From the NCBI RefSeq assembly GCF_002198665.1, contig NZ_MWLM01000039.1, positions 61,812-111,656 on the forward strand: a stretch of DNA of 49,845 nucleotides, written 5' to 3'. The position numbers and the translations under genes were made by a program. Below are positions 18,065 through 26,141 of this stretch, piece by piece. The first letter of the stretch is position 1, and each line of letters opens with the position of its first letter. This stretch comes from Novosphingobium sp. B 225. GTDB lineage: Bacteria > Pseudomonadota > Alphaproteobacteria > Sphingomonadales > Sphingomonadaceae. Under the pieces are notes generated by a model. It saw nothing but the letters and a program-made list of their open reading frames with translations. It ran no database searches and was not told the origin of the DNA.

Positions 18065-19063
18065 TCAGTTCCGCACGGGGAAGGCAGAGTAATTCGGCAC
18101 GTATGGGGCGAGGGTGACACTGGCAGTGTGTCCAGGCACCATTTCGCGTTTTCGGGTTTTGGCGAAGGCTTGGCAGATATCGTCCGAAAGTGGGGTTACA
18201 ATGCGCTTTCCCGCCATTGATGCCTGGCAATAGACACCGCCCAGAAATGCATAATCGAACGCCAGATCGATTTGCGGTCCGCCTCGCTCGGTCAGCGTGA
18301 CCGGCATGCGAAACCAGTCACTGAAGCGCCAGTGAACCGGCTGATAGAAGTAAAAAGCCGCCGCCCTGTCGCTTCTGTCCCGCGCCGGGATAAAGGACTT
18401 GCGGGCGAACAGCTTGCAGGCAGCGCGGTCCAGCCGGGCATAGCCCGAAGTCTTGACCGGTGTGCACGCGGCAAGCTGGCCCTTTGCCGTAATGTGCAGC
18501 CGCACAATACTGGTGCCAGCCTGCTTTGCCCGCACGGCGGACGCGGGGATGCGATTGAGAATATCGGGCAGATCGATCGGGCTGGCCAGACGCGGCAAAC
18601 TGGCGAACCGTTCTTGCGGGGTTGGCGGCAACGGCGGCAGGGCGTGCTTGACCAGAGTGATGGCATTGTCGCCATGGCGCACTCCGAATGCCGCGACCTG
18701 GTTGCGGTACCAATAGATATGTCCGAGGTGGTTGCCGAGCAGCGCACGCCCTTGCGCATCCTGCGGCACGGCATAGCGGGCACGCTCGCGCAGCAGATCG
18801 CAGGTCAGCCGTGCAAAACGGCTCGACCCATCATCGTCGAGCAGAAATTCGTCCGCTGCGAAGCAGTTCCGGATCTTGCCATCTTGCCCCACAACCATCC
18901 GGTATCTGACATGACCGCGCGCATCGGCTGGAGCATCGGCGGGAAAGTCCGCATTGGAAACCCAGCCGAACGGATCGGAAAGCGGGTTGGCGAAGGGTTG
19001 CTCTTCGCCGAACGCCGGACTGCCGATCATCACACAGCTGCAAAACAGAAGGGTCCGCTTCAT
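18065..19063 (-). CDS. Secreted protein with TonB C-terminal-like domain
   Basis: 332 residues. Residues 1-19 are a signal peptide (LLFCSCVMIGSPAFG-EE). An early segment HVRYRMVVGQDGKIRNCFA and a central one IVRLHITAKGQLAACTPVKTS, followed by LDRAACKLFARKSFIPARD, have the pattern of the TonB C-terminal fold (strand, glycine turn, then a helix with Cys). It lacks the TonB membrane anchor and Pro-rich spacer, so it is not a TonB energiser; related secreted proteins occur in sphingomonads with unknown role. Six or more cysteines suggest disulfides. The gene is bracketed by the two MITE-like repeats, and its stop lies 12 nt from copy A. Confidence 0.65.
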   Translation of the reverse strand: MKRTLLFCSCVMIGSPAFGEEQPFANPLSDPFGWVSNADFPADAPADARGHVRYRMVVGQDGKIRNCFAADEFLLDDDGSSRFARLTCDLLRERARYAVPQDAQGRALLGNHLGHIYWYRNQVAAFGVRHGDNAITLVKHALPPLPPTPQERFASLPRLASPIDLPDILNRIPASAVRAKQAGTSIVRLHITAKGQLAACTPVKTSGYARLDRAACKLFARKSFIPARDRSDRAAAFYFYQPVHWRFSDWFRMPVTLTERGGPQIDLAFDYAFLGGVYCQASMAGKRIVTPLSDDICQAFAKTRKREMVPGHTASVTLAPYVPNYSAFPVRN

Positions 19064-19188
19064 CGGCCAAGAGATATGCGATCTTGTTTATCATTGGCCT
19101 AACGGCGGGGCTGATCAGGGTGGCGGTGCCATCCGTGAATGGGGCTGAAAGTTTGGCGGGTAAGGGCATCTCAGCGCAACCGGGAAGC

Positions 19189-19392
19189 GCGCACCGGCCA
19201 TCCCAATCCCCGCGTCATGAGAACAGGGTTCACGCAGAGGCCGCAGAGAAGAAGCAGAGGCGCAGAGATGCCGGGCATGCGGCACTGTCGTTTCTTCCAT
19301 TCCCCGCCGCGCCAAAACCGCACCCATGGATAAGGAAGCTGAGCTACAGTCCAGAACAAGCCCTCTGCGCCGCTCTTCTGCCTCTGCGTGAA
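19189..19392. repeat. MITE-like intergenic repeat, copy B
   Basis: Second copy in direct orientation. The inner part 19229-19392 has perfect 13-bp inverted ends: TTCACGCAGAGGC (19229-19241) and GCCTCTGCGTGAA (19380-19392). Additional GCAGAG and CTCTGC motifs inside strengthen the fold. No protein is coded. The size and ends fit a non-autonomous element, but I cannot name its parent or see a target duplication. Confidence 0.75.
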
Positions 19393-19474
19393 TCCTAAAT
19401 TCCGGAGCTTTCGGGTGACGCGGCGCGAGCCGGTGTGGCTTGGCCCAGGCGATGCAGTTTAGGGGTTTACGGAC

Positions 19475-19539
19475 CTGTCACCGTAATTCTCCGTAATTCT
19501 CTGTCACCGTAATTCTAGTTCACCTGTCGCCGTAATTCT
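19475..19539. repeat. Short tandem repeat, unit CTGTCACCGTAATTCT
   Basis: Units at 19475-19490 and 19501-19516 are identical; 19491-19500 is a partial unit (CCGTAATTCT); 19524-19539 has one change (CTGTCGCCGTAATTCT) after a 7-nt spacer. The array marks the left border of the AT-rich gene pair. Similar words occur at the ends of some IS and REP-associated elements, as far as I recall, but no transposase is present. Confidence 0.8.
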
Positions 19540-19573
19540 AATTGACGAATTGAGCGCGCTACGACCGTTATGA

Positions 19574-20005
19574 CTAGATTCTCCTAGCGAAGTCACCGAT
19601 TTCAGCATCCTCAAATGGTTCGTCTACGGTACGATTACCCTCCTCGATCTCTTCGACTGGCGGTGCCCCAAGGCCAGCAATCCGAAATGGATTGTTTCGA
19701 GTGACAATCTTTTTAATTCCAGGTAGTTGCCGAGTATCAATTGATTTGATTGTGCAAAACCTATCTTGTAAGTGCACAACCTTACCGCGCCCTCTAATTA
19801 TTTCAAGAATGCCGAGGGATTCTCCTGTTTCAGGATCAGTTATTTCTTGTCCCAGTCCATAAATCAAAAATTTTTGAACGCTTTGTATTCCGTCATCACG
19901 TCCAACATTTAAGACTATGTGAAAATCGTCGATAATCGCAGCCACTCTAATCGCTTTTGCTTGGTTAATTATTTCTAATGAGTTATTGCTTCCTGAATCG
20001 GGCAT
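19574..20005 (-). CDS. Hypothetical protein, FlgT-C-like beta domain, AT-rich
   Basis: 143 residues from ATG 20005, which shares one base with the stop of the upstream gene (TGATG) and has GGAGGG 7 nt ahead. The central part (about residues 20-90) reads IRVAAIIDDFHIVLNVG, GIQSVQKFLIYGLG, then ITDPETGESLGILE and GRGKVVHLQDRF. This pattern (strand - NVG - DGI - F.IY - DP.TGE.LG - strand) recalls the C-terminal beta domain of FlgT and similar outer-surface proteins. No signal peptide or membrane segment. The C terminus is acidic (VEEIEEGNRTVDEPFEDAEI). GC in the two lines I counted (19681-19800) is about 40 percent, far below the neighbours. Function unknown. Confidence 0.75.
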   Translation of the reverse strand: MPDSGSNNSLEIINQAKAIRVAAIIDDFHIVLNVGRDDGIQSVQKFLIYGLGQEITDPETGESLGILEIIRGRGKVVHLQDRFCTIKSIDTRQLPGIKKIVTRNNPFRIAGLGAPPVEEIEEGNRTVDEPFEDAEIGDFARRI

Positions 20006-20499
20006 CACGAAGCCCTCCAATCCTGCGCGGGTTTGACAATAATGTCTGAAAGCTTCAATTTAGTTAGTTGAGCCATTATGTCTTCATTGTCGTCGTAAAA
20101 CTTCTCTACTACTTGAATTTGAATCAATCTATTGGCTTGGATATTGGAAACAATGCCAAGTGCCAGGGGGCGTTCGTAGTCGCCATCTTTTTGATAAATA
20201 TTTAGCCTCGCACCGTAGCCTATCCATTCCTCTGGCTCGCAGATAATTATTGAATTATTTTCTATAACTGCTCTAATCTTAGGAAGTTTGAAGTGGTGCG
20301 TTTTTGTGTCATAGACTAACCATATTAGAAAAAATATAAAAGTGAGGTACAAGACATTCATAAGAACAAATGACCAGTACTCCGCTCTAAATTTCTCACC
20401 ACCTATTGTTAGCAGGAAACCGCCAATCGCGACAAAAGCGAGAAGCGACCCGAGGAGCGGTTTGCCAAAATGCGTGTATGGATTTTGATTATCTACCAC
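20005..20499 (-). CDS. Hypothetical membrane protein with C-terminal beta domain, AT-rich
   Basis: 164 residues from GTG 20499, with GGAGG 6 nt upstream. Two transmembrane helices (about residues 15-33 and 43-63) are followed by a soluble domain: IRAVIENNSIIICEPEEW, GYGARLNIYQKDGDYERPL, then IQANRLIQIQVVEKF. The strand order and the L.IY ... V..F pattern resemble the domain in the next gene, so the two proteins may be related in fold. It is the first gene of a tight two-gene unit, AT-rich like its partner, and looks acquired. No family recognised. The C-terminal domain would face the cytoplasm if both ends are inside. Confidence 0.75.
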   Translation of the reverse strand: MVDNQNPYTHFGKPLLGSLLAFVAIGGFLLTIGGEKFRAEYWSFVLMNVLYLTFIFFLIWLVYDTKTHHFKLPKIRAVIENNSIIICEPEEWIGYGARLNIYQKDGDYERPLALGIVSNIQANRLIQIQVVEKFYDDNEDIMAQLTKLKLSDIIVKPAQDWRAS

Positions 20500-20653
20500 A
20501 GCGCCTCCAGCAAACTGTTTCGTAAAATCTGCTATGCCTTTAGAAAGGTGTCAAGTCTTGGACGAGACTAAGCCCAGTTACTGGTTCAGATATTTTGCAC
20601 GTGAGGCATGCTTATTCAACTCTCAACCCTATATGCAGGCATACAAGTCCGCC

Positions 20654-20935
20654 TCACGCCGCCACAGCCAGCCTCACCCCGAGTGCCCGCGTCACCTTCA
20701 ACAAGGTGTCCAGCGTCGGGTTGCCGTTCTCCCCGAACGCCTTGTAGAGTGCCTCGCGGGAGATGCCGGTTTCGCGGGACAATGCGGTCATGCCGCGCGC
20801 GCGGGCGACGGTGTTGAAGGCGTGGCGGATCAGGGCGGGGTCACCATCTTCGAACGCCGCTTCAAGATAGTGCCGAATGTCGGAATCAGAGCCGAGAAAT
20901 TCGGCTGCATCCCAGACTTTGGTGGAAATGCTCAT
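20654..20935 (-). CDS. Antitoxin of a HigBA/RelE-type addiction module
   Basis: 93 residues from ATG 20935. N-terminal part WDAAEFLGSDSDIRHYLEAA, then an HTH: FNTVARARGMTALSRETG and ISREALYKAFGENGNPTL, ending in a long helix LLKVTRALGVRLAV. This is the pattern of the 'putative addiction module antidote' HTH family that pairs with RelE/HigB-like killers. It starts 2 nt after the toxin stop, so toxin comes first, as in higBA loci. It would bind the toxin and the operator upstream of it. Confidence 0.9.
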   Translation of the reverse strand: MSISTKVWDAAEFLGSDSDIRHYLEAAFEDGDPALIRHAFNTVARARGMTALSRETGISREALYKAFGENGNPTLDTLLKVTRALGVRLAVAA

Positions 20936-20937
20936 GG

Positions 20938-21231
20938 CTACTCCAGTTCTTCGGTCATGCGGATTGCAGCGGCGATGTCCGCGTTTTGGCTCTTCTTGTC
21001 GCCTCCGCACAACAGGATCACGATCTCTCCTGCGCGTTCGGTAAAATAGACCCGGTAACCGGGGCCGTAATCGACTTTCATTTCGCGCACCCCATTGGTC
21101 AGGTTGCGGTGCTGGCCGGGATTGCCCAGAGCCAATCGGTCGATCCGAATGGCAATCCGTGCAACTGCCGCCCGATCCCGCAAGCCCTTGAGCCATGCAG
21201 CGAAAGTGTCGGTGCGAATGACGGTTTTCAC
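20938..21231 (-). CDS. RelE/HigB-family addiction module toxin
   Basis: 97 residues from GTG 21231. The family pattern is clear: FAAWLKGLRDRAAVARIAIR, LALGNPGQHRNLTNGVREM, then DYGPGYRVYFTERAGEIVIL and LLCGGDKKSQNADIAAA. Members are mRNA interferases that act at the ribosome. No Shine-Dalgarno precedes the GTG, and the predicted -10 box lies only 6 nt upstream, so the message may be leaderless. An ATG at 21233 is out of frame and followed at once by a stop. The pair sits beside the AT-rich genes. Confidence 0.9.
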   Translation of the reverse strand: MKTVIRTDTFAAWLKGLRDRAAVARIAIRIDRLALGNPGQHRNLTNGVREMKVDYGPGYRVYFTERAGEIVILLCGGDKKSQNADIAAAIRMTEELE

Positions 21232-21237
21232 ATGGGG

Positions 21238-21279
21238 TGTGTAATTCAGATTACGGAATGTGTCAACTTTGGATTACAG
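21238..21279 (-). promoter_or_regulatory. Promoter and operator of the toxin-antitoxin pair
   Basis: On the minus strand TTGACA (21261-21266) is a perfect -35 box, followed after 17 nt by TACACA (21238-21243) as a weak -10. Between them lies the palindrome GTAAT-TCAG-ATTAC (21241-21254), and another ATTAC half-site occurs near 21273, giving at least three half-sites. This placement fits autorepression by the HTH antitoxin. Inferred from sequence only. Confidence 0.55.
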
Positions 21280-21303
21280 GTGGTAGTACGTCCGGCCCGC
21301 CAC

Positions 21304-22557
21304 CTATCCCCCCAAATGCCACTCCGGCGCCTGATCCAGGGCTGACAGCCTTGCCGCCTCCGCGCTGATGTAATCCCGAGTCATTGGCACGGCGCTGCGG
21401 CGTTTTACGCTTTGGATATGGAAGTTGACCATGCCGCCGTGGCGGAAGCTTTGCTCCGCTCCCGCGAGGTAGAATTGCCACATCCGGAACAGGCGCGAGT
21501 CGTAGAGCGCGGTAATCTCTGCCTCGTGCAGGGTGGTGCGGCGATACCATTCGGCCAGGGTGTAGGCGTAGTGATAGCGCAGCACTTCGATGTCCGCGAT
21601 CTCCCAGCGGTTGCGTTCCAGTGCCGAAACCAGTTCGCTCATCGCCGGGATGTAGCCGCCGGGGAAGATGTATTTGCGGGTCCACTTGTCGGTCGTCCCC
21701 GGCGGGCCGGTGCGGCCGATGGTGTGGGTCAGCATGATCCCGTCGTCGGCCAGCAATTCGTTGGTCTTGGCAAAATACTCGCCAAAATGCGGCGCGCCGA
21801 CGTGTTCGATCATGCCGACGCTGGTGATCCGGTCGAACTCGCCCTGAACATCGCGGTAGTCGATCAGCTGGAATTTGACCTTGTCGGCCACCCCAGCCGC
21901 CTCGGCACGTTCATTGGCGAAGCGGACCTGATCCGGGGCGAGGCTGACGCCCAGCACCTCGCAGCCGAAATGGCGGTTGAGGTAAAGGCCAAGCCCGCCC
22001 CAGCCGCAACCAATGTCGAGCAGGCGCATGCCCGGTTCCAGCCGCAGCTTGGCCGCGATCAGCGCCTGCTTGTCAATCTGCGCGCGTTCCAGCGTGTTCG
22101 CCGGATCCTTGTAATAGGCCATGGTATATTGGCGGTCTTCATCAAGGAACAGCTCATAGAACTGGCGGGTCAGGTCATAGTGGTGGACCACATTCTTGCT
22201 GGCCTTGGCGCGCAGGTTGACCTGATCGGCCTTGAACGCCAGCCAGTCCACCGCGCGCTTGGCCTTGCTGGGCGGCTTGACGCTCGCTCCGGGGCGGTTG
22301 GCATTGCCCATGACCAGCAGCACCATGTCGCGAATGTCATGCGGTGGTTCGACCACCAGCCGCCCGTCCATATAGGCCTCACCCGCGCCAACCCGGGGAT
22401 CGCGCGCGATGTGCAGTGCGGCGCCTTTGTCAGTCAGGCGGATCCGCACCGGATCGGCGGCAGGATCGCCGAAACTGTATTGCTTGCCGTCATGATCGGT
22501 CACCAGCAACTGACCGTTGCGGACCAGCGCCGAGAGCATCCTGGAAAGTAACCACAT
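21304..22557 (-). CDS. Cyclopropane-fatty-acyl-phospholipid synthase family protein
   Basis: 417 residues from ATG 22557. SAM-dependent cyclopropanation of phospholipid acyl chains is the family reaction. Seen here: KNVVHHYDLTRQFYELFLD, the bicarbonate/SAM region with RLLDIGCGWGGLGLYL, MIEHVGAPHFGEYF, and the C-terminal SAEWYRRT-like segment LAEWYRRTTLHEAEI and RMWQFYLAGAEQSFRHG. The N-terminal domain (residues 1-100) matches the usual lipid-binding part. Single gene, with the toxin-antitoxin promoter directly downstream and the S46 peptidase divergent upstream. Confidence 0.93.
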   Translation of the reverse strand: MWLLSRMLSALVRNGQLLVTDHDGKQYSFGDPAADPVRIRLTDKGAALHIARDPRVGAGEAYMDGRLVVEPPHDIRDMVLLVMGNANRPGASVKPPSKAKRAVDWLAFKADQVNLRAKASKNVVHHYDLTRQFYELFLDEDRQYTMAYYKDPANTLERAQIDKQALIAAKLRLEPGMRLLDIGCGWGGLGLYLNRHFGCEVLGVSLAPDQVRFANERAEAAGVADKVKFQLIDYRDVQGEFDRITSVGMIEHVGAPHFGEYFAKTNELLADDGIMLTHTIGRTGPPGTTDKWTRKYIFPGGYIPAMSELVSALERNRWEIADIEVLRYHYAYTLAEWYRRTTLHEAEITALYDSRLFRMWQFYLAGAEQSFRHGGMVNFHIQSVKRRSAVPMTRDYISAEAARLSALDQAPEWHLGG

Positions 22558-22682
22558 GGCGTGGAGACTAGGGCCGCGACCACTGCTGGCAAGGGCAAAG
22601 TCGCGCTGTCCATCTTGCCAATCCCGCAGCCTGCCGCCAGTAACGGCACAGCAAACCCATTTGACCCTGTGGAGAGACCCCG

Positions 22683-24758
22683 ATGACCCTGCGCCGCCTG
22701 CTGCTGTCCAGCGCCCTTGTTGCCACGCCTCTGGCCATGCCGGGCGCGGCCTTTGCCGATGAGGGCATGTGGACCTTTGACGGATTTCCGGCGGCCCGGA
22801 TGCAAAAGGACTATGGCTGGTCGCCCGATTCTGCCTGGCTCGACAAGGTCCGCAGCGCGGCGGTGCGGCTGACCGGCGGGTGCTCGGCCAGCTTCGTTTC
22901 GCCTGAAGGGCTGATCCTGACCAACCACCATTGCGTGGTCGATTGCGCGCAGAACCTGTCGACCGCCGACAAGGATCTGGTTGCCAATGGCTTTGTTGCG
23001 GATACCCGCAGCAAGGAAACCAAGTGCCCCGGGCAGCAAGCCGAAGTGGTCACCGCGATCACTGACGTGACTGACAAGGTCAAGGGTGCGATCGGCAGCG
23101 AAACCGGGCAGGCGCTGGTCAAGGCGCGCGACGGGGCGATCGCCAATCTCGAAAGCCTGAGCTGCCCCGATACCAAGCTGACCCGCTGCCAGGTGGTGAC
23201 GCTGTTCGGCGGCGGACAGTACAAGCTGTACCAGTACCGCAAGTATTCCGACGTGCGGTTGGTCTGGGCCCCGGAATTCCAGGCCGCGTTCTTTGGCGGT
23301 GATCCGGATAATTTCAACTATCCGCGCTATGCCCTCGATGCTTCGTTCCTGCGCGCTTATGAAGATGGCAAGCCGGTCAAGGTGGCGAGTTTTCTGAAAT
23401 GGAATCCGCGCGCGCCCCAGCCGGGCGAGGCGACTTTCGTGGTCGGCAATCCCGGTTCGACCCAGCGGCTGTTCACGAGCGACCAGTTGGCGTTCCAGCG
23501 TGAGGTGTCGCTGCCGATCACCCTGGCGATCTATTCCGAACTGCGCGGCCGCGTGATCACGGCGATGGAGCAAAGCGAGGCGAAAAAGCGTGAGGGCGGG
23601 GACACCCTGTTCGGGATCGAGAACAGCCTGAAGGTGTTCATCGGCCGCCAGCAGGCGCTGAACAGCCCGGCCTTCACCGCCAAGCTGGCCGCTGCCGAAG
23701 CCGACCTCAAGGCCAAAAGCGCGGGCAACGCGGCGCTGGGCAATCCCTGGGGCGATGTGGCGAAAGCAGTCAGCGCCTACCGCGAGGTCTATCTACCCTA
23801 TCGCTTCATGGTGCCGACCAGCGACCTTTATGATTATGCCGAAACGCTGGTCCGCGCTGCGGAAGAGCGCGGCAAGCCCAATGCCGAGCGGCTGCCGGGT
23901 TACACCGATTCCAGCCTGCCGCTGACCGAAAAGCAGCTGCTGGATGAACGCCCGATCTACCCCTGGCTCGAACAACTCAAACTGGGTTGGTCGTTTTCCA
24001 AGGCGCGCGAATATCTGGGAGCGGATGACGCAGATACCCGGCTGATCCTGGGCAAGGAATCGCCCGAAGGCCTCGCCGCGCGGCTGGTCGCTGGCAGCAA
24101 GCTGGCCGATCCGGCGGTGCGCAAGGCGCTGTGGGAAGGCGGCAAGGCGGCGATCGAAGCCTCTGACGATCCGCTGATCCAATACGCCCGCAAGGTCGAT
24201 CCGCGTGAGCGTGAGCTGAAGAAGCTGGTCGATGAGCGCTACACCGGCCCGCTTGCCAGCGCCGGAGCCAAGCTGACCCAGGCGCGGTTCGCGGCCTATG
24301 GCGACACGCAGTACCCGGATGCGACGTTCACGCTGCGGATCAGCTATGGCAAAGTCGCGGGCTGGAAGGAACGCGGCGCGGATGTGACCCCGGTCACCAC
24401 CCTTGGCGGCGCCTTTGACCGCGCAACCGGCAATGAGCCGTTCAATCTCGCCAAGAGCTTTGCCGCGAACGAGGCAAGGATCAACAAGGCGACGGCCTAT
24501 GACTTTGTCACCACCAATGACATCATCGGCGGCAATTCGGGTTCACCGGTGGTGGCCAGGGACGGCTCGGTGATCGGTGCGGCGTTTGATGGCAACATCC
24601 ATTCGCTGGGTGGCAACTATGGCTATGAGTCTGACGTCAACCGCACCGTGGTGGTCAGCTCTGCAGCGGTGCACGAAGCGCTGACCAATATTTACCCGGC
24701 TCCCGCGCTGGTAAAGGAACTGGCCGGGAAGGGCGGCAAGGGCGGCAAAGGGAAGTAG
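22683..24758 (+). CDS. S46 family dipeptidyl-peptidase (DPP7/DPP11-like)
   Basis: 691 residues with a signal peptide (LLLSSALVATPLAMPGAAFA-DE). S46 enzymes are periplasmic serine peptidases that release dipeptides from N termini. The catalytic triad is visible: His in GLILTNHHCVVD, Asp in FFGGDPDNFNYPRY, Ser in IIGGNSGSPVVARDG. The FDGNIHSLGG segment after the serine belongs to the substrate pocket that tells DPP7 from DPP11; I cannot decide which from memory. The C terminus ends in a GKGGKGGKGK tail. GGAGAGACCCCG precedes the ATG. A 12-bp hairpin follows. Confidence 0.95.
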   Translation: MTLRRLLLSSALVATPLAMPGAAFADEGMWTFDGFPAARMQKDYGWSPDSAWLDKVRSAAVRLTGGCSASFVSPEGLILTNHHCVVDCAQNLSTADKDLVANGFVADTRSKETKCPGQQAEVVTAITDVTDKVKGAIGSETGQALVKARDGAIANLESLSCPDTKLTRCQVVTLFGGGQYKLYQYRKYSDVRLVWAPEFQAAFFGGDPDNFNYPRYALDASFLRAYEDGKPVKVASFLKWNPRAPQPGEATFVVGNPGSTQRLFTSDQLAFQREVSLPITLAIYSELRGRVITAMEQSEAKKREGGDTLFGIENSLKVFIGRQQALNSPAFTAKLAAAEADLKAKSAGNAALGNPWGDVAKAVSAYREVYLPYRFMVPTSDLYDYAETLVRAAEERGKPNAERLPGYTDSSLPLTEKQLLDERPIYPWLEQLKLGWSFSKAREYLGADDADTRLILGKESPEGLAARLVAGSKLADPAVRKALWEGGKAAIEASDDPLIQYARKVDPRERELKKLVDERYTGPLASAGAKLTQARFAAYGDTQYPDATFTLRISYGKVAGWKERGADVTPVTTLGGAFDRATGNEPFNLAKSFAANEARINKATAYDFVTTNDIIGGNSGSPVVARDGSVIGAAFDGNIHSLGGNYGYESDVNRTVVVSSAAVHEALTNIYPAPALVKELAGKGGKGGKGK

Positions 24759-24769
24759 GTGCCGTGAAG

Positions 24770-24795
24770 CCCCCCTCCCGCTTGCGGGAGGGGGG
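24770..24795. terminator. Perfect 12-bp hairpin between convergent genes
   Basis: CCCCCCTCCCGC (24770-24781), loop TT, GCGGGAGGGGGG (24784-24795). It lies 11 nt after the S46 peptidase stop and 6 nt before the end of the convergent GDT1-family gene. No T-run follows, so a bidirectional hairpin terminator is inferred; it may also be a shrunken copy of the palindromic repeat family. Confidence 0.55.
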
Positions 24796-24801
24796 AACGG
24801 G

Positions 24802-25392
24802 CTACCCCAGCCAGCCCAGAATTTGCGCCAGCTGCCACAACCCCAGCACCAGAAACAGCAGCGCTGCGGCCATGCGGGTGGCGTTCAGGCTGACCCGCTT
24901 GACCAGTTCCTCGCCCAGGAACACTGCCGGGCCATTCGCCAGCATCATGCCCAAAGTCGTCCCTGCCGCGACCACCAGCACGTTGTGATACTGCGCGCCC
25001 AGGGCAATTGTGGCGATCTGGGTCTTGTCGCCCATTTCGACCAGAAAAAAACTGACCAGCGTGGTCAGGAACGCCCCGCCGCGGTGCTTGAAGCCTTCCT
25101 CGTCATCATCCAGCTTGTCGGGCACCAGGGTCCAGGCGGCCATCGCGATGAAGCCCAGCGCAACGGCAATGCGGAACCATGGCGCGTCCAGCAGTCCGGC
25201 CACTTCCTGCCCGACCAGTGCGGCAAGGGCATGATTGGCCATGGTGGCCACGAGAATGCCGGCCAGGATCTGCCACGGCGCTCGCAGCCGTGCGGCCAGG
25301 ACAATGGCAAGCAGCATGGTCTTGTCGCCGATTTCGGCGAGGGCGACCACGGAGGTGGATGCGAAAAAAGCGCTGAGCAGGGAGGGAATCAT
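24802..25392 (-). CDS. GDT1/TMEM165 (UPF0016) family Mn2+/Ca2+ exporter
   Basis: 196 residues, six predicted membrane helices in two inverted halves. Each half carries the family signature E-x-G-D-K-T: VVALAEIGDKTMLLAIVL and SFFLVEMGDKTQIATIAL. The hydrophilic loop between the halves is acidic and basic (PDKLDDDEEGFKHRGG). Bacterial members export manganese; the two motifs are the metal-binding sites. The start overlaps the stop of the SDR gene (ATGA), so they form an operon. No manganese riboswitch was seen upstream of the operon. Confidence 0.93.
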   Translation of the reverse strand: MIPSLLSAFFASTSVVALAEIGDKTMLLAIVLAARLRAPWQILAGILVATMANHALAALVGQEVAGLLDAPWFRIAVALGFIAMAAWTLVPDKLDDDEEGFKHRGGAFLTTLVSFFLVEMGDKTQIATIALGAQYHNVLVVAAGTTLGMMLANGPAVFLGEELVKRVSLNATRMAAALLFLVLGLWQLAQILGWLG

Positions 25393-26141
25393 TGCCGCGC
25401 GAGGTAGAGCACGTCGCGCGGCTGTGCCAGCAGATGTTGGCCGCTGTCGATGTAAAGCGTTTCACCGCTCGCCAGCCAGCCTTGCGACAGCCACAACGCC
25501 GCATCAGCCAGTTCACGCGGAGCAGTCAACCGTTGCAGCAGGTTCATCCGCCCGCTGGTCTCATGCTCATGCTCGGCCTGATCGAAGCTGGGCAGCATCG
25601 CCCCGGGGGCCAGACCATAAATGCGGTCGTCCGCTCGGTCCTGTGCCATGGCGAGCATTTTTACCGTGGCTGCCAGCGCGTGTTTGGCCATGGTGTAGCT
25701 GAAGAAATCGGGGTTGGGGTTACGCAGTTTCATGTCGAGGAACTGCACCACCCGGCGGCCTCCGCTGGCGCGGGCTGTGGCCAGATAGCGCTGGCTCATC
25801 CGGGCTGGGGTTTCGGCATTGACGGTGATCGCCTCGGCGAAAATCGCCGGATCGATCGCCTGCGCGGTATCGAGCTGGAACACGGCGGCACAGTTGACCA
25901 GCATCCGCCAATCGCCCAGCCGCGCGGCCAGATCGTCGATCATCGCCAATGCAGCGTCACCATCCAGCAGGTCGCACAGCACCGTTTCGGCAGAAGGCAG
26001 GCTGGCAGCCAGTTCGGCGGCGGCGTCGGGGGAGTGACCTGCGTGGATCACCACGTGCCATCCGGCAGCGGCAAAAGCGCGGGTCAATTCCGCGCCGATG
26101 CGCTTGGCGCCGCCGGTGATAAGAACTGCGGGTCGGGACAT
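25389..26141 (-). CDS. Short-chain dehydrogenase/reductase, FolM-like
   Basis: 250 residues from ATG 26141. The NAD(P) loop is AVLITGGAKRIGAELTRAF; the GGAKRIG form with Arg suits NADPH and is common in pteridine reductases (FolM/PTR1). Further features are LVNCAAVFQLDTA and the catalytic Tyr-Lys in FSYTMAKHALAATVKMLA, and GLAPGAMLPSF. A dihydromonapterin-reductase role is an inference from this pattern; no folate gene is adjacent. It is the first gene of the pair with the GDT1-family exporter. Confidence 0.8.
   Translation of the reverse strand: MSRPAVLITGGAKRIGAELTRAFAAAGWHVVIHAGHSPDAAAELAASLPSAETVLCDLLDGDAALAMIDDLAARLGDWRMLVNCAAVFQLDTAQAIDPAIFAEAITVNAETPARMSQRYLATARASGGRRVVQFLDMKLRNPNPDFFSYTMAKHALAATVKMLAMAQDRADDRIYGLAPGAMLPSFDQAEHEHETSGRMNLLQRLTAPRELADAALWLSQGWLASGETLYIDSGQHLLAQPRDVLYLARQ

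Noticed and set aside
19475..19539. Possible CRISPR array
   Set aside because: Units are 10-16 bp with no regular spacers and no cas genes.
20507..20653. Gene between the AT-rich pair and the antitoxin
   Set aside because: Short frames only, no ribosome site; treated as spacer.
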